Shown here: positions 27,158-37,000 of the stretch, one piece after another
How the letters are laid out: every line of letters begins with the position of its first letter
How positions within the stretch are numbered: the first letter of the stretch is position 1
Assembly: GCF_000972705.2 (NCBI RefSeq)
Contig: NZ_LATL02000128.1
Location: 1 to 40,385 of the forward strand
Length of the DNA: 40,385 nt
From: Limnoraphis robusta CS-951
GTDB taxonomy: Bacteria; Cyanobacteriota; Cyanobacteriia; Cyanobacteriales; Microcoleaceae
Direction of reading: 5' to 3'
Translations under genes and position numbers: made by a program
Notes under the pieces: generated by a model
Told to the model about the DNA's origin: nothing
Seen by the model: only the letters and a program-made list of their open reading frames with translations
Database searches by the model: none

Positions 27158-28462
27158 TTAGAATACACTTCTTCCGGTGACAGATAAGCCTTCAACTGTG
27201 AGAGACGGTGTACAACAAGAACCATTCCAGTCAGCATCTTCTGCCACTTCAATCACCCGTTTAAGAGCCGTATAAACATTTCCTGCAACCATTGTATTCT
27301 TCACTCGGCCGACAATTTCACCTCGTTCAACCCGATAACCTAAATCGACATTAATTGAAAATTCCCCACTAATTCCTGCACCTCCGCCCAACATTTGATC
27401 AATAATTAATCCCTGGTCAATATTTTGAATTAAATCTTGCAACGTTCCCTTTCCCGGTTTAACTAACAAATTAAATAAACCAGGAGTCGGATAACTATTT
27501 AAACCCGCTTTAAACCCATTCCCCGTTGTACCACTTCCTAAAACCCGACCAGTCGTTAAATCGGTATAAAAAAGTTGCAAAACGCCATCTTCAATAAACA
27601 CAATCGGGCGAGTTTGTATTCCTTCATCATCAAACGGACAACTAAATGGCCCTTCATCGGGAGCTTGATAAATCGTCAACAGCGATGACATGACAGGGGT
27701 TCTCAAGCGATCGCTCCAAGGCGAAGCCCCTTCTAAAACTTGTTTCCCATTCAACGCCGCAGCCACCGTTCCCCAAAGCATATCCGCCGCTTTCGCCGTG
27801 AACAAAATCGGCACCCGACCCACAGGCGGCGCGACATTTTCTTTCGCCCAATTCAAGCGCTTTAAAATCCGTTCAGCGATCAAAGCTGGATCAAGGACAT
27901 CTCGCTGAGTTTGACCGTCTGATATACTCAAGAAATCATCACCGCGTACCCATTCAGTTTCCAGATAACCACTCAGCGTCGTATCCGTATACCCAGAGTC
28001 CAAACCGCGAGAATTCATCAAACGAGTCGATTCAATTTCACAGTCCCACTCCGCGCTACAGAGAATTTCGGGATAGTCCTGTCGAACTAAAGCGATCGCC
28101 TCTCGCCCCCATTCGATCAGTTGTTCAACCCCAACCGTCTCGCCTAAATTGGGATAATTTTTGTTAATGGAAGTAGCCGTCAGTTCAATGGTTTCCGGTT
28201 CATTGAGACAACTGAGGGCGATCGCTCGTTCAACCAACTTCTCCGGTTCTACCGGGCCATGAGCCACAGCCAAACCCGGACGCCCATCTCGCCAAAGTCG
28301 TAAGGCTGTTCCCCCAGTTTGAATACTTTCGAGTTGTTTGAGTCGGTTGGCTTCAAAAAAAATCGGTTGTGATTGAGATTGGGACTGAAAGACCTCAGCA
28401 GCTTCGGCTCCGGCTAATGAAGCCAACTCCAGAAGCTGTTCGGCAGATTGGTCATGGGTCAT
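27158..28462 (-). CDS. TldE/PmbA family protein (TldD/TldE protease subunit)
   Basis: 434 residues, full length. TldD and TldE form a heterodimeric metalloprotease that processes ribosomally made peptides and degrades unfolded peptides. TldD carries the HExxxH zinc site; I see none here, so this is the TldE/PmbA-type partner. Matching features: LASLAGAEAAEVFQSQSQ, GTALRLWRDGRPGLAVAHG, RILKRLNWAKENVAPPVGRV, ALNGKQVLEGASPWSDRL, CPFDDEGIQTRPIVFIEDGV and the C-terminal GGGAGISGEFSINVDLGYRV. No TldD partner lies in this window. Upstream is the large tandem-repeat array, which begins 90 bp before its start codon. Confidence 0.9.
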   Translation of the reverse strand: MTHDQSAEQLLELASLAGAEAAEVFQSQSQSQPIFFEANRLKQLESIQTGGTALRLWRDGRPGLAVAHGPVEPEKLVERAIALSCLNEPETIELTATSINKNYPNLGETVGVEQLIEWGREAIALVRQDYPEILCSAEWDCEIESTRLMNSRGLDSGYTDTTLSGYLETEWVRGDDFLSISDGQTQRDVLDPALIAERILKRLNWAKENVAPPVGRVPILFTAKAADMLWGTVAAALNGKQVLEGASPWSDRLRTPVMSSLLTIYQAPDEGPFSCPFDDEGIQTRPIVFIEDGVLQLFYTDLTTGRVLGSGTTGNGFKAGLNSYPTPGLFNLLVKPGKGTLQDLIQNIDQGLIIDQMLGGGAGISGEFSINVDLGYRVERGEIVGRVKNTMVAGNVYTALKRVIEVAEDADWNGSCCTPSLTVEGLSVTGRSVF

Positions 28463-28551
28463 AAACGATCGATCATCGCACAGTGTTCATCGTTCCATCC
28501 TACCTTGTGGTGAGTCACTTCTCTCAAAGGGTTTCCTGAGCCCTTTCGTTT

Positions 28552-29187
28552 CTATGATTAAACCACCAAGACACCAAGACACTAAGAAGAATTACTTTGT
28601 GCCTTTGGGGTTCTATGATTAAACCACCAAGACACCAAGACACTAAGAAGAATTACTTTGTGCCTTTGGGGTTCTATGATTAAACCACCAAGACACCAAG
28701 ACACTAAGAAGAATTACTTTGTGCCTTTGGGGTTCTATGATTAAACCACCAAGACACCAAGACACTAAGAAGAATTACTTTGTGCCTTTGGGGTTCTATG
28801 ATTAAACCACCAAGACACCAAGACACTAAGAAGAATTACTTTGTGCCTTTGGGGTTCTATGATTAAACCACCAAGACACCAAGACACTAAGAAGAATTAC
28901 TTTGTGCCTTTGGGGTTCTATGATTAAACCACCAAGACACCAAGAAGAATTACTTTGTGCCTTTGTGCCTTTGTGGTTCTATGATCAAACCACCAAGACA
29001 CCAAGAAGAATTACTTTGTGCCTTTGTGCCTTTGTGGTTCTATGATCAAAACACCAAGACACCAAGACACTAAGAAGAATTACTTTGTGCCTTTGTGCCT
29101 TTGTGGTTCTATGATCAAAACACCAAGACACCAAGACACTAAGAAGATTTACTTTGGGCTTTTGGGGTTCTATGATTAAAATACGCT
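28552..29187. repeat. Ten tandem ~61-bp repeats leading into the GxxExxY gene
   Basis: Units start with CTATGATTAAACCACCAAGA at 28552, 28613, 28674, 28735, 28796, 28857, 28918, 28979, 29040 and 29109, with a diverged partial unit at 29170. The first six are identical 61-mers. Units 7-8 keep the length but swap one CAAGACACT for an extra GCCTTTGTG; unit 9 carries both and is 69 bp; unit 10 is mutated at its end. Each unit contains CACCAAGACACC and, after TAAGAAGAATTAC, the roughly opposite TTTGTGCCTTTGGGGTT. Perfect identity of six copies indicates recent amplification. Confidence 0.95.
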
Positions 29188-29207
29188 CGACACGGAGGCA
29201 CGAAGTA

Positions 29208-29606
29208 ATGAAGATGTACAGAGATCCGATTTCTGAGGAGGTTAACCAAGTCGCAAAGCAAATTGTTGATGCTGCTTTTACGGTTCATTCTACTTTAGGT
29301 GCTGGTTTATTAGAAAGTGTTTATGAGGTTTGTTTGGATTATGAATTAACGAAAAGAGGTTTAAGGGTTGCTCGTCAGGTTTCTCTGCCTGTAATTTACG
29401 ACGATATTCAGTTAGATGCTGGGTTTCGGCTTGATTTACTGGTTGATCAATGTGTTATTGTTGAACTGAAAGCTGTGCCTGATCTTTTACCTGTTCACAC
29501 GGCACAGGTGATCACTTATCTTAAACTTTCTCAACACCGACTGGGATTTCTGATTAATTTTAATGTTCCTTTGATTAAAGATGGTATTAAACGGATTGCT
29601 CTATAA
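29208..29606 (+). CDS. GxxExxY family protein (PD-(D/E)xK nuclease-like)
   Basis: 132 residues. The family-defining motif is G33-L-L-E36-S-V-Y39 in STLGAGLLESVYE. A restriction-endonuclease-like core follows: D76 in GFRLDLLVD and E86-x-K88 in VIVELKA, then ITYLKLSQHRLGFLINFNV. This fits a PD-(D/E)xK nuclease fold with its active residues retained, but no biochemical role is established for the family. The start at 29208 is chosen because GGAGG (29193-29197) lies 10 bp upstream; an earlier in-frame ATG at 29154 falls inside the repeat array. Notably, that ribosome-binding site is within the last diverged repeat unit. The gene is bracketed by the array and an inverted copy of its core at 29623-29639, suggesting gene and repeats travel together. 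Confidence 0.85.
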   Translation: MKMYRDPISEEVNQVAKQIVDAAFTVHSTLGAGLLESVYEVCLDYELTKRGLRVARQVSLPVIYDDIQLDAGFRLDLLVDQCVIVELKAVPDLLPVHTAQVITYLKLSQHRLGFLINFNVPLIKDGIKRIAL

Positions 29607-29609
29607 ATC

Positions 29610-29639
29610 TTTGTGTCTTTGGGTCTTGGTGGTTTAATC
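29610..29639. repeat. Inverted copy of the tandem-repeat core after the GxxExxY gene
   Basis: GTCTTGGTGGTTTAATC at 29623-29639 is the exact reverse complement of the 17-bp unit start GATTAAACCACCAAGAC repeated from 28556 onward. The preceding TTTGTGTCTTTGG continues the complementarity with gaps. It begins within a few bases of the GxxExxY stop, so the gene is closely bounded by inverted repeats. Confidence 0.85.
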
Positions 29640-29896
29640 TTGTTGTCAATCTTGTCGGCTGTGACAGTTGAAAAAGTGGATGCTTCTTTGAGCAGATCAA
29701 CCTTGAAATACACATCTCTCCCTGATAGTGGCTTGGGTTGGACGTCTAGACCCGAAGTGACGATCTTGACAGTTGAGGATGTGGATAGTTCAACCAACGG
29801 ATTGTCCTAAAATGGTTAAGATCAATTTAGAGAGAGGATTCTGAAAAAATACCCTCTACTCCTCATGTGATAATTGTTGGAGGGTGAAGTTAATAT
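29640..29896. promoter_or_regulatory. Leader of the efflux operon with a direct repeat
   Basis: Apparently non-coding. It holds an imperfect direct repeat, GACAGTTGAAAAAGTGGAT (~29661) and GACAGTTGAGGATGTGGAT (~29767). A GGAGGG (29879-29884) lies 12 bp before the ATG of the efflux adaptor gene. No -35/-10 pair is clear. Confidence 0.35.
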
Positions 29897-31567
29897 ATGT
29901 TATCCAGTCCGAAAAAAGACACCTACGAACGCAATGGTAAAGGCGCGATAGAGCCTACTGTTGTAGAGCAACAAATCCCCAAAAAACCCAAAAAACACCG
30001 CTTTAAAGGCTGGTTGCTGGGGCTATTGGCTACAGGTTTACTCACGGTTCCCCTAAGTTTTTATTTGACTCAAAAACAGTCTCAGCTTAAACCTGAACTG
30101 ATTGAAAGTCTCACTGTTCCTGTGGAAACTCAGGACTTGACGGTGCGGATAACCGCCAGTGGCGTGGTTCAACCTGTGCGACGGGTTAACCTCAGTCCGA
30201 AAACTCAAGGGCGTCTGTCTCAGTTGTTTGTTGAGCAAGGCGATCGCGTTGAGGCGGGGGATATTATCGCTCGCATGGAAAGTCGAGAAATTGAAGCGCA
30301 ACTTTTACAAGCAGAAGCGGGGTTAGCGCGGGTGAGAGCGAACCTCAGTAAGCTACAAACTGGAAGTCGTCCCGAAGAAATAGCAGCCGCCCAAGCCCGT
30401 TTAAATCGCGCTCAAGCCACTTTAGATGAGTTGCTAGCCGGGACTCGTTCAGAAGAAATTGCGGTCGCTCAAGCTAAATTAAATGAGGCTGAAGCCCGAT
30501 TAGCTGATGCCCGTTCGGGTAGTTTGGATGATGAAATTGCTCAAGCGGAGTCTCGACTCACGGCGAACAAGGCTGAACTTGAACTGGCGAGTGAACGGGT
30601 GCGGCGTTATGAAACTTTGAGAAATCAAGGGGCGGTTTCTGAAGATAGTTTAGAGGAATATTTGCAAAATGAACGCCGTCTGAGTGCGTTAGTTGAGGAA
30701 GCCCAAAGACGCATTGAACAGCTTGAACAAAGTCAGCTCAGTCAAGTGGATCGACTTGAGGCGACAGTTGATATGGAACGTCAAGCGTTGCGACAATTGC
30801 AAAATGGCGCTCGCCCGGAAGAAATTGCGGGGGCTGAAGCGGAAGTTGCGGAAGTTCAGAGTAATTTGAATGAGTTAATTAATGGAACTCGCCCGGAAGA
30901 AATTGCCGCAGCAGAAGCGGAAGTTCGGGAAGCTCAAGCGCAAGTTCGCTACTATGAAACTCAGTTAGAAGATAGCAATGTTCGCGCTCCTTTTTCGGGG
31001 GTTATTGCTCAACGTTATGCAGTAGAAGGTTCGTTTGTCACGCCTGCAACTTCGGCTTCTGATGCGACTTCTGCGACTTCGACTTCTATTGTTGCTTTGG
31101 CGAAAGATTTAGAAGTGTTAGCGAAAATTCCTGAAGCGGATATTGGGCGAATTAAACCCAACCAAACGGTTGAAATTATTGCGGATGCTTACCCAGATAA
31201 ACTGTTTGAAGGACGGGTACAACTCATCGCCCCAGAAGCGGTAAAAGAACGGGATGTTACGCTGTTTCAAGCCCGAGTTGAAATCATTACAGGAAAAGAT
31301 TTACTTCAGTCTGGGATGAATGTTGATTTAAAGTTTATTGGGGATAAACTCAATAATGCGTTAGTCGTGCCGACGGTGGCAATTATTACCAATAAAGGAG
31401 AAACGGGAGTATTGCTTCCCGATGAACAAAATCAACCTAAGTTTCATCCCGTCACGGTTGGTTCAACAATTGGTAATCAAATCCAAATTCTAGAGGGAAT
31501 TGAAGCAGGCGATCGCGTCTTTCTGGAATTACCCGAAGGCCAAAAACTCGAAGACATCATCAAGTAA
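29897..31567 (+). CDS. Periplasmic adaptor (HlyD/MacA-like) of an ABC efflux system
   Basis: 556 residues. An N-terminal cytoplasmic stretch and one membrane helix (~34-52, WLLGLLATGLLTVPLSFYL) precede the membrane-fusion-protein fold: first lipoyl half (SGVVQPVRRVNLSPKTQGRL, EQGDRVEAGDIIARM), a long coiled-coil hairpin (~130-350), second lipoyl half (DSNVRAPFSGVIAQRYAVEG) and a beta-barrel domain (KIPEADIGRIKPNQTVEI, RVQLIAPEAV). It should bridge the inner-membrane transporter to an outer-membrane channel. The hairpin is unusually long and contains four copies of a G(S/T/A)RPEEIAxAxA motif, seemingly from internal duplication. First gene of a three-gene set with the MacB-like permease and ATPase; a TolC-like channel is not in the window. 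Confidence 0.9.
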   Translation: MLSSPKKDTYERNGKGAIEPTVVEQQIPKKPKKHRFKGWLLGLLATGLLTVPLSFYLTQKQSQLKPELIESLTVPVETQDLTVRITASGVVQPVRRVNLSPKTQGRLSQLFVEQGDRVEAGDIIARMESREIEAQLLQAEAGLARVRANLSKLQTGSRPEEIAAAQARLNRAQATLDELLAGTRSEEIAVAQAKLNEAEARLADARSGSLDDEIAQAESRLTANKAELELASERVRRYETLRNQGAVSEDSLEEYLQNERRLSALVEEAQRRIEQLEQSQLSQVDRLEATVDMERQALRQLQNGARPEEIAGAEAEVAEVQSNLNELINGTRPEEIAAAEAEVREAQAQVRYYETQLEDSNVRAPFSGVIAQRYAVEGSFVTPATSASDATSATSTSIVALAKDLEVLAKIPEADIGRIKPNQTVEIIADAYPDKLFEGRVQLIAPEAVKERDVTLFQARVEIITGKDLLQSGMNVDLKFIGDKLNNALVVPTVAIITNKGETGVLLPDEQNQPKFHPVTVGSTIGNQIQILEGIEAGDRVFLELPEGQKLEDIIK

Positions 31568-31689
31568 ATTAATCGGACTCTCTTGGGTTAGACTTTTCAA
31601 AAAACTTATCTGTTACAACAGCATCTACTTTAAAACTAAAAATCAACTCATCCGTTACAAAAACATCAACCTCAAAAACTCACCCTAAA

Positions 31690-31841
31690 CCCATCCGTTT
31701 ATAATAGAATAACCTGAAAAACTCACCCTAAACCCATCCGTTACAACAAACCCATCCGTTACAACAAACCCATCCGTTACAACAAACCCATCCGTTACAA
31801 CAAACCCATCCGTTACCATATCCGTTACCATATCCGTTACC
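31690..31841. repeat. 18-bp and 12-bp tandem repeats abutting the permease start codon
   Basis: CATCCGTTAC recurs at 31735, 31753, 31771, 31789 and 31807, an exact 18-bp period (unit CATCCGTTACAACAAACC). Two 12-bp units of CATATCCGTTAC follow and end at the base before the permease ATG (31843). Degenerate copies (ACTCATCCGTTAC, AACCCATCCGTTT) extend upstream to about 31645. The array occupies the place where a ribosome-binding site should be, and none is visible. Confidence 0.9.
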
Positions 31842-31842
31842 T

Positions 31843-33060
31843 ATGAACTTCCTCGAACATATTAAAATGGCAACCACAACACTACTCGCTAATAAAATGC
31901 GAAGTAGTTTAACGATGTTAGGGATTATTATTGGAAATGCTTCTGTTATTGGAATGATTGGCATTGGAGAAGGCGCCCAAAGCTTTGTCAATGATCAAGT
32001 TAACTCTTTAGGGCCTAATGTTTTATTTATTATTCCAGGGAGTCCAGAAGCCCAAAGTCGCCCCGTTTATCCGCCTCAAACTCTCGTTTTAGCCGATGCA
32101 GAAGCTATCGCTGAACAAGTTCCTTCAGTAGAAGAAGTGGCACCTTCTCTCAACGGAAGTGAACTGATTACATATCGCGGAAAAAATGCGTCGGCGTCGT
32201 TAATTGGGGCGACTCCTGAATATCTTTCGGTGCGAAGTTTTGATGTAGCAAGAGGTCGATTTATTAGTGATTTAGACTTGAAACGAAATGAACAAATTGT
32301 AGCATTAGGTTCAGAAATTGCTGAACAATTATTTGGCAATGAAGACCCATTAGGAAAACAAGTTCGCCTCAAAGATACCAGTTTACAAGTCGTTGGAATT
32401 ATGCAACCCAAGGGTTCAACATTTGGGAGTAATGAGGATATGAACGCCTTTGTTCCCATTACGACAATGGCAAATCGTATCGTCGGACAAACTTCACCCT
32501 ATGGCACCCAAGTGACGTTTATTTCTGTGTCTGTTAAAGATCAAGATAGCATGAAAGCGGCTCAATTTCAGATCGAAAATTTGCTGCGACTGCGACACAA
32601 AATTACAGATGAAGATGATTTTACGGTTCGCAACCAAAAAGACCTGATGAATACACTCGGACAAATTACCGGAGCGTTAACGTTAGTGTTAGCAGCAACT
32701 GCGGCAATTTCGCTTTTTGTCGGCGGAATTGGTATTATGAATATTATGCTGGTTTCTGTCACCGAACGAACTCAAGAAATTGGCCTGCGAAAAGCGATTG
32801 GTGCTTCTCAGCAAGATATCCTAACTCAGTTTATCATAGAAGCAGTTATTTTATCGGCCGCAGGAGGATTACTGGGAACTGCAATTGGTGTCGGTGGGGT
32901 GTTTTTAGTCGCTGCTGTTACCCCGTTATCTGCGGGAGTTTCTCCGGTGGCAATTACAATTGCGGTGAGTGTTTCCGGTGGAATTGGCTTATTTTTTGGG
33001 GTAATTCCTGCAAGACGTGCGGCTAAACTTGATCCGATTGTTGCCTTAAGAAGTGCATAA
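31843..33060 (+). CDS. MacB-like ABC transporter permease (FtsX-type)
   Basis: 405 residues with MacB/FtsX topology: one N-terminal membrane helix after the amphipathic start (MNFLEHIKMATTTLL, LTMLGIIIGNASVIGMIGIG), a large periplasmic domain (~45-275; TYRGKNASASLIGATPEYLS, RFISDLDLKRNEQIVALG, LGKQVRLKDTSLQVVGIM) and three C-terminal helices (ALTLVLAATAAISLFVGGIG, LSAAGGLLGTAIGVGGVFLV, AVSVSGGIGLFFGVIPARRA). The motif GIMNIMLVSVTERTQEIGLR with KAIGA is characteristic. The ATPase is a separate gene, unlike E. coli MacB where the two are fused. Such mechanotransmission transporters export peptides, siderophores or antibiotics; the substrate is unknown. No Shine-Dalgarno is visible because tandem repeats fill the upstream region. 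Confidence 0.92.
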   Translation: MNFLEHIKMATTTLLANKMRSSLTMLGIIIGNASVIGMIGIGEGAQSFVNDQVNSLGPNVLFIIPGSPEAQSRPVYPPQTLVLADAEAIAEQVPSVEEVAPSLNGSELITYRGKNASASLIGATPEYLSVRSFDVARGRFISDLDLKRNEQIVALGSEIAEQLFGNEDPLGKQVRLKDTSLQVVGIMQPKGSTFGSNEDMNAFVPITTMANRIVGQTSPYGTQVTFISVSVKDQDSMKAAQFQIENLLRLRHKITDEDDFTVRNQKDLMNTLGQITGALTLVLAATAAISLFVGGIGIMNIMLVSVTERTQEIGLRKAIGASQQDILTQFIIEAVILSAAGGLLGTAIGVGGVFLVAAVTPLSAGVSPVAITIAVSVSGGIGLFFGVIPARRAAKLDPIVALRSA

Positions 33061-33080
33061 GTAAACCTATAATTAACACC

Positions 33081-33839
33081 ATGAAAACTTCTTTTTCTCC
33101 CTTACAAAATCAACAACAACCGCCCTCAGATCGAATCATTGTTAAACTTGACAATATCAAGAAAGTTTATGGAATGGGCGAGATAGAAGTTCAAGCCTTA
33201 AAAGGGGTTAACCTAACGGTTGAACAGGGTGAATATTGTTCAATTATGGGGGCGTCTGGTTCGGGTAAATCAACGGTAATGAATATTGTCGGTTGTTTAG
33301 ACCGTCCGAGTACAGGTGCTTATTATTTAGATGGAGTGGATGTTGCTCAAATGTCTGAGCAACAATTAGCCAAAATTCGTAATTTGAAAATAGGATTTGT
33401 TTTCCAACAATTTCATCTTTTAGCCCAATTAACCGCTCTTGATAATGTTATGTTACCGATGCTTTATGCAGGAGTTCCCGCAGGTGAACGTCGGGAACGG
33501 GCGAGAGAAGCGTTAGTTAGAGTTGGCTTAGAAAATCGTATTCAAAATAAACCCAATCAACTCTCTGGAGGACAACAGCAACGAGTCGCAATTGCGCGTT
33601 CAATTGTTAATCGTCCTGTGTTATTATTAGCTGATGAACCAACGGGGGCGTTAGACTCAAAAACCACTCAAGAAGTGATGGATATTTTTACTGAATTAAA
33701 CGCCAGTGGAATGACGGTGATGATGGTGACGCATGAACCGGAAGTCGCCCGTCAAACTCGTCGTATTGTTTGGTTTCGCGATGGTGAAGTGATTCATTCT
33801 CATCTCACCCCAGAAGATTTACATGAAGCCACTTTTTAA
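33081..33839 (+). CDS. ABC transporter ATP-binding protein (MacB/LolD type)
   Basis: 252 residues, a complete nucleotide-binding domain with an N-terminal extension of about 25 residues. Motifs: Walker [10 protein letters not shown] (~66-74), Q loop [19 protein letters not shown], signature [15 protein letters not shown], Walker [15 protein letters not shown] loop MMVTHEP. The sequence [20 protein letters not shown] and the [13 protein letters not shown] stretch are typical of the MacB/LolD group. It begins 20 bp after the permease stop and should energise that permease and the adaptor as one operon. A terminator-like hairpin follows at 33899. Confidence 0.95.
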   Translation: MKTSFSPLQNQQQPPSDRIIVKLDNIKKVYGMGEIEVQALKGVNLTVEQGEYCSIMGASGSGKSTVMNIVGCLDRPSTGAYYLDGVDVAQMSEQQLAKIRNLKIGFVFQQFHLLAQLTALDNVMLPMLYAGVPAGERRERAREALVRVGLENRIQNKPNQLSGGQQQRVAIARSIVNRPVLLLADEPTGALDSKTTQEVMDIFTELNASGMTVMMVTHEPEVARQTRRIVWFRDGEVIHSHLTPEDLHEATF

Positions 33840-33898
33840 CCTAAAAACCCGGTGCGCGTAAAAGTTACCAGGTTTTTCTGTCTCCACAGTGCGGATTA

Positions 33899-33930
33899 AA
33901 AACCGGGTTTCTCAAAGAAACCGGGTTTTT
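33899..33930. terminator. AAACCGGG hairpin after the efflux operon
   Basis: Arms of about 14 bp (from ~33898 and ending at 33930, loop TCAAA) pair except for one central G-G mismatch, followed by GGG and not a long T run. A degraded copy (AAAAACCCGGTGCGCG ... ACCAGGTTTTT) lies just before it at about 33843-33877. Positioned to end the three-gene efflux transcript. Confidence 0.6.
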
Positions 33931-34036
33931 GGGAGTCTCTATAATTAATAAATAAGGCATAATAGACCACAAGGGGAAAATAACCGGGGTCATCTACCCC
34001 CAATCCCCCTGCATCTACATTGTCAGGGTGTTGTGA

Positions 34037-37000
34037 ATGTTGATTAAATCTCTCAATCAATCCCTTTCTCAATTCTCCGCTAAAATCCCCTTAAAAACGC
34101 TGTTAGTTGTCCCTTTTGTTTTGCAAATTGTGGGCGCTGTGGGATTAGTCGGATGGTTGTCTTTTAAAAATGGTCAAGAAGCTGTTAATAAATTAGCCAT
34201 TGAGTTACAAGAACAGGCTAATTCTCGTTTACAACAATTCCTCAATCATTATTTGACGATTCCCCAACAAATTAATCAAATTAATCAAGATGCGATTCTG
34301 TTGAAATTAGTAAACTTAGAGGATTTATCAACACTGGGTTTATATTTTGCCAAACAAGTTGAAGTGTTTGATGTCAGTTATATTAACTTTGGTGGACGGG
34401 AAATAAATCAATTTGTAGGTGTTAAAAATCAAGATAATAATTCGCCTCTGATTAAAGTGTTTGCGCGTCGAAGTTCCAACGGAGATTTATACTGGAATTC
34501 TTACACCCGAGACGAACAAGGAAATCGACAAAATATTAGAACTTTTAGAGAAAATTTAGACCACAGAAATGAAGCCTGGTATACTAATGCTGTCGCCGCA
34601 GGTAAGCCTGTTTGGAGTCAAATTTATCAGTGGGAAGATGAACCTATCTTATCAATTTCTTCCAGTTATCCTATCTATAATCCCAACAATCAATTAATTG
34701 GAGCAATTGGAGTTGATTTGAATCTCTCAGCCATTGGTCAATATTTGAATCAAATTAATCTGAGTGATGCTACGACTATTTTTATTATAGAACGAGATGG
34801 AATGTTAGTGGCGAATTCCGGTGAAACTCAACCCTTTATTCAAAACCAGCAAAAAGTTAAACGGATTTTAGCCGTAGACAGTCAGAATCAAAAAATTAGT
34901 CAAATCACTCAAAAATTACTGCAAAATTTTGAAAACTTTAATCAAATCCAAACGCCTCAACAATTTTACTTGAATTTAGATTATGATCGAGAATTTATTC
35001 AGATTACCCCCTGGAAAACTCAAGCAGGATTAGATTGGTTAGTCGTCGTTTCGATTCCTGAATCTGATTTTATGGAACAAATTAACGCCAATACTCGCAC
35101 GACTATTATCCTGTGTTTAATCACATTAATAATAGCCACAATCTTAGCCTTTTTAACGGCTCGTTGGATTATTCAACCGATTTTAAAACTCAAAAATTCA
35201 GCCCTGGCTTTTTCTGAAGGAAAATTTGATCAAACTGTTGATATCAATCGTTCCGATGAATTGGGAGTTTTAGCCCAAACATTTAACTACATGGCGCAAC
35301 AATTACAAGCGTCTTTTGCGACACTTGAAACTCAAAATATTGAACTCAAACGACTCAACCAACTCAAAGACGAATTTCTCGCCAATACTTCCCATGAACT
35401 GCGAACCCCTTTACATGGTATTATTGGATTATCTGACTCTTTAATTGATGGCGCAACCGGAAAATTACCTCCCAAAACTACAAAAAATTTAACCATGATT
35501 TCTAATTCCGGACGCCGACTCTTAACGCTAGTCAATGATGTTTTAGACTTTTCTAAACTGAAACATAATAAAATTGAACTACAGCTAAAATCTGTGGGAT
35601 TATGGGAAGTTGTTGATATGGTTTTGGTTCTCTCTCAATCTCTGATTGGAGAAAAAAACATCAAGCTGATTAATTCAATTCCCAATGACTTACCCGGGGT
35701 TGAAGCCGATGAAAACCGTTTACAACAAATTTTATACAACTTAATTGGAAATGCCGTTAAATTTACTGAATCTGGAACCGTAGAAATAACAGCTTGTGAG
35801 AAAATCATAGATGAATCTAATCATTATATCGCTGTCACTGTTTCCGATACTGGAATTGGAATTTCTGAAGATAAATTAGAACAAATATTTGAATCTTTTG
35901 AACAAGCAGACGGTTCAACCGCGCGTCAATATGGCGGAACGGGTTTAGGTTTAGCCGTGACAAAACAGCTTGTCGAATTACACGGCGGTATCATTCAAGT
36001 GAGTTCAAAAGTCGGAGAAGGTTCTCAATTTACCTTTACTTTACCGAAAGCGAAATCACCTGTTAAGCCCACTGAAAATAAAAATGTTCAACCTTCAAAA
36101 GTTTCTACAACGGCTTCTCTAGTAGAACCTTCAACCGAACCTGAAAATGTAGCCGAAGTATTAATAGAATATAAGAGTGAATTCAAAATTTTAGTCGTTG
36201 ATGATGAACCTGTTAATATTCAAGTCATTGCCAATAATCTCTCTCTACAAAACTATGCCATTACTCAAGCCACAAATGGTTTAGAAGCGCTAAGATTAAT
36301 CGAGCAAGGATTTAAACCTGATCTTGTTTTACTGGATGTAATGATGCCGAGAATGACAGGTTATGAAGTTTGTCATAAACTCCGAGAAAAATACCTCCAT
36401 AGTGAACTGCCTATTTTAATGTTAACGGCTAAAAATCAAGTGACAGATTTAGTCGATGGTTTAGATTCCGGAGCGAATGATTTTTTAAGTAAACCTTTTT
36501 CAAAACAAGAGTTATTAGCACGCATTAAAACCCATCTTCATTTACTCAAAATTAATAATGCTTATGGTCGTTTTGTTCCCCATGATTTCTTGCGTTTTTT
36601 AGGACATGAAAGTATAATTGATGTTAAATTAGGAGACCATGTTCAAAAAGAAATGACGGTGATGTTTTCTGATATTCGTTCGTTTACCACGCTTTCAGAG
36701 GAAATGTCACCCCAAGAAACTTTTGATTTTATCAATCGTTATCTTAACCAAGTTAGTCCGATAATTCGTAAACATAATGGTTTTATTGATAAATATATTG
36801 GGGATGGAATTATGGCATTATTTCCCCAGTCGGCTGAAGATGCGGTAAAATGTGCAGTAGCCATGCAAAAAAAAGTCAGTTTGTACAATCAAGAACTGCG
36901 ACAACAGGGAAAAGTTCCGATTAATATTGGCATTGGTTTACATACCGGAACCTTGATGCTGGGAACCATTGGGGAACGGGAACGGATGGAAAGTACCGTG

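Noticed and set aside
28552..29187. CRISPR array
   Set aside because: Units are contiguous ~61-mers with no variable spacers and no cas genes nearby.
29613..29810. 65-codon frame after the GxxExxY gene
   Set aside because: Begins inside the inverted repeat copy and consists of a direct repeat region; no family resemblance.
31728..31991. Minus-strand frame with repeated GWVCCN hexapeptides
   Set aside because: The repeat peptide is simply the 18-bp tandem array translated in reverse, continuing opposite the permease gene.
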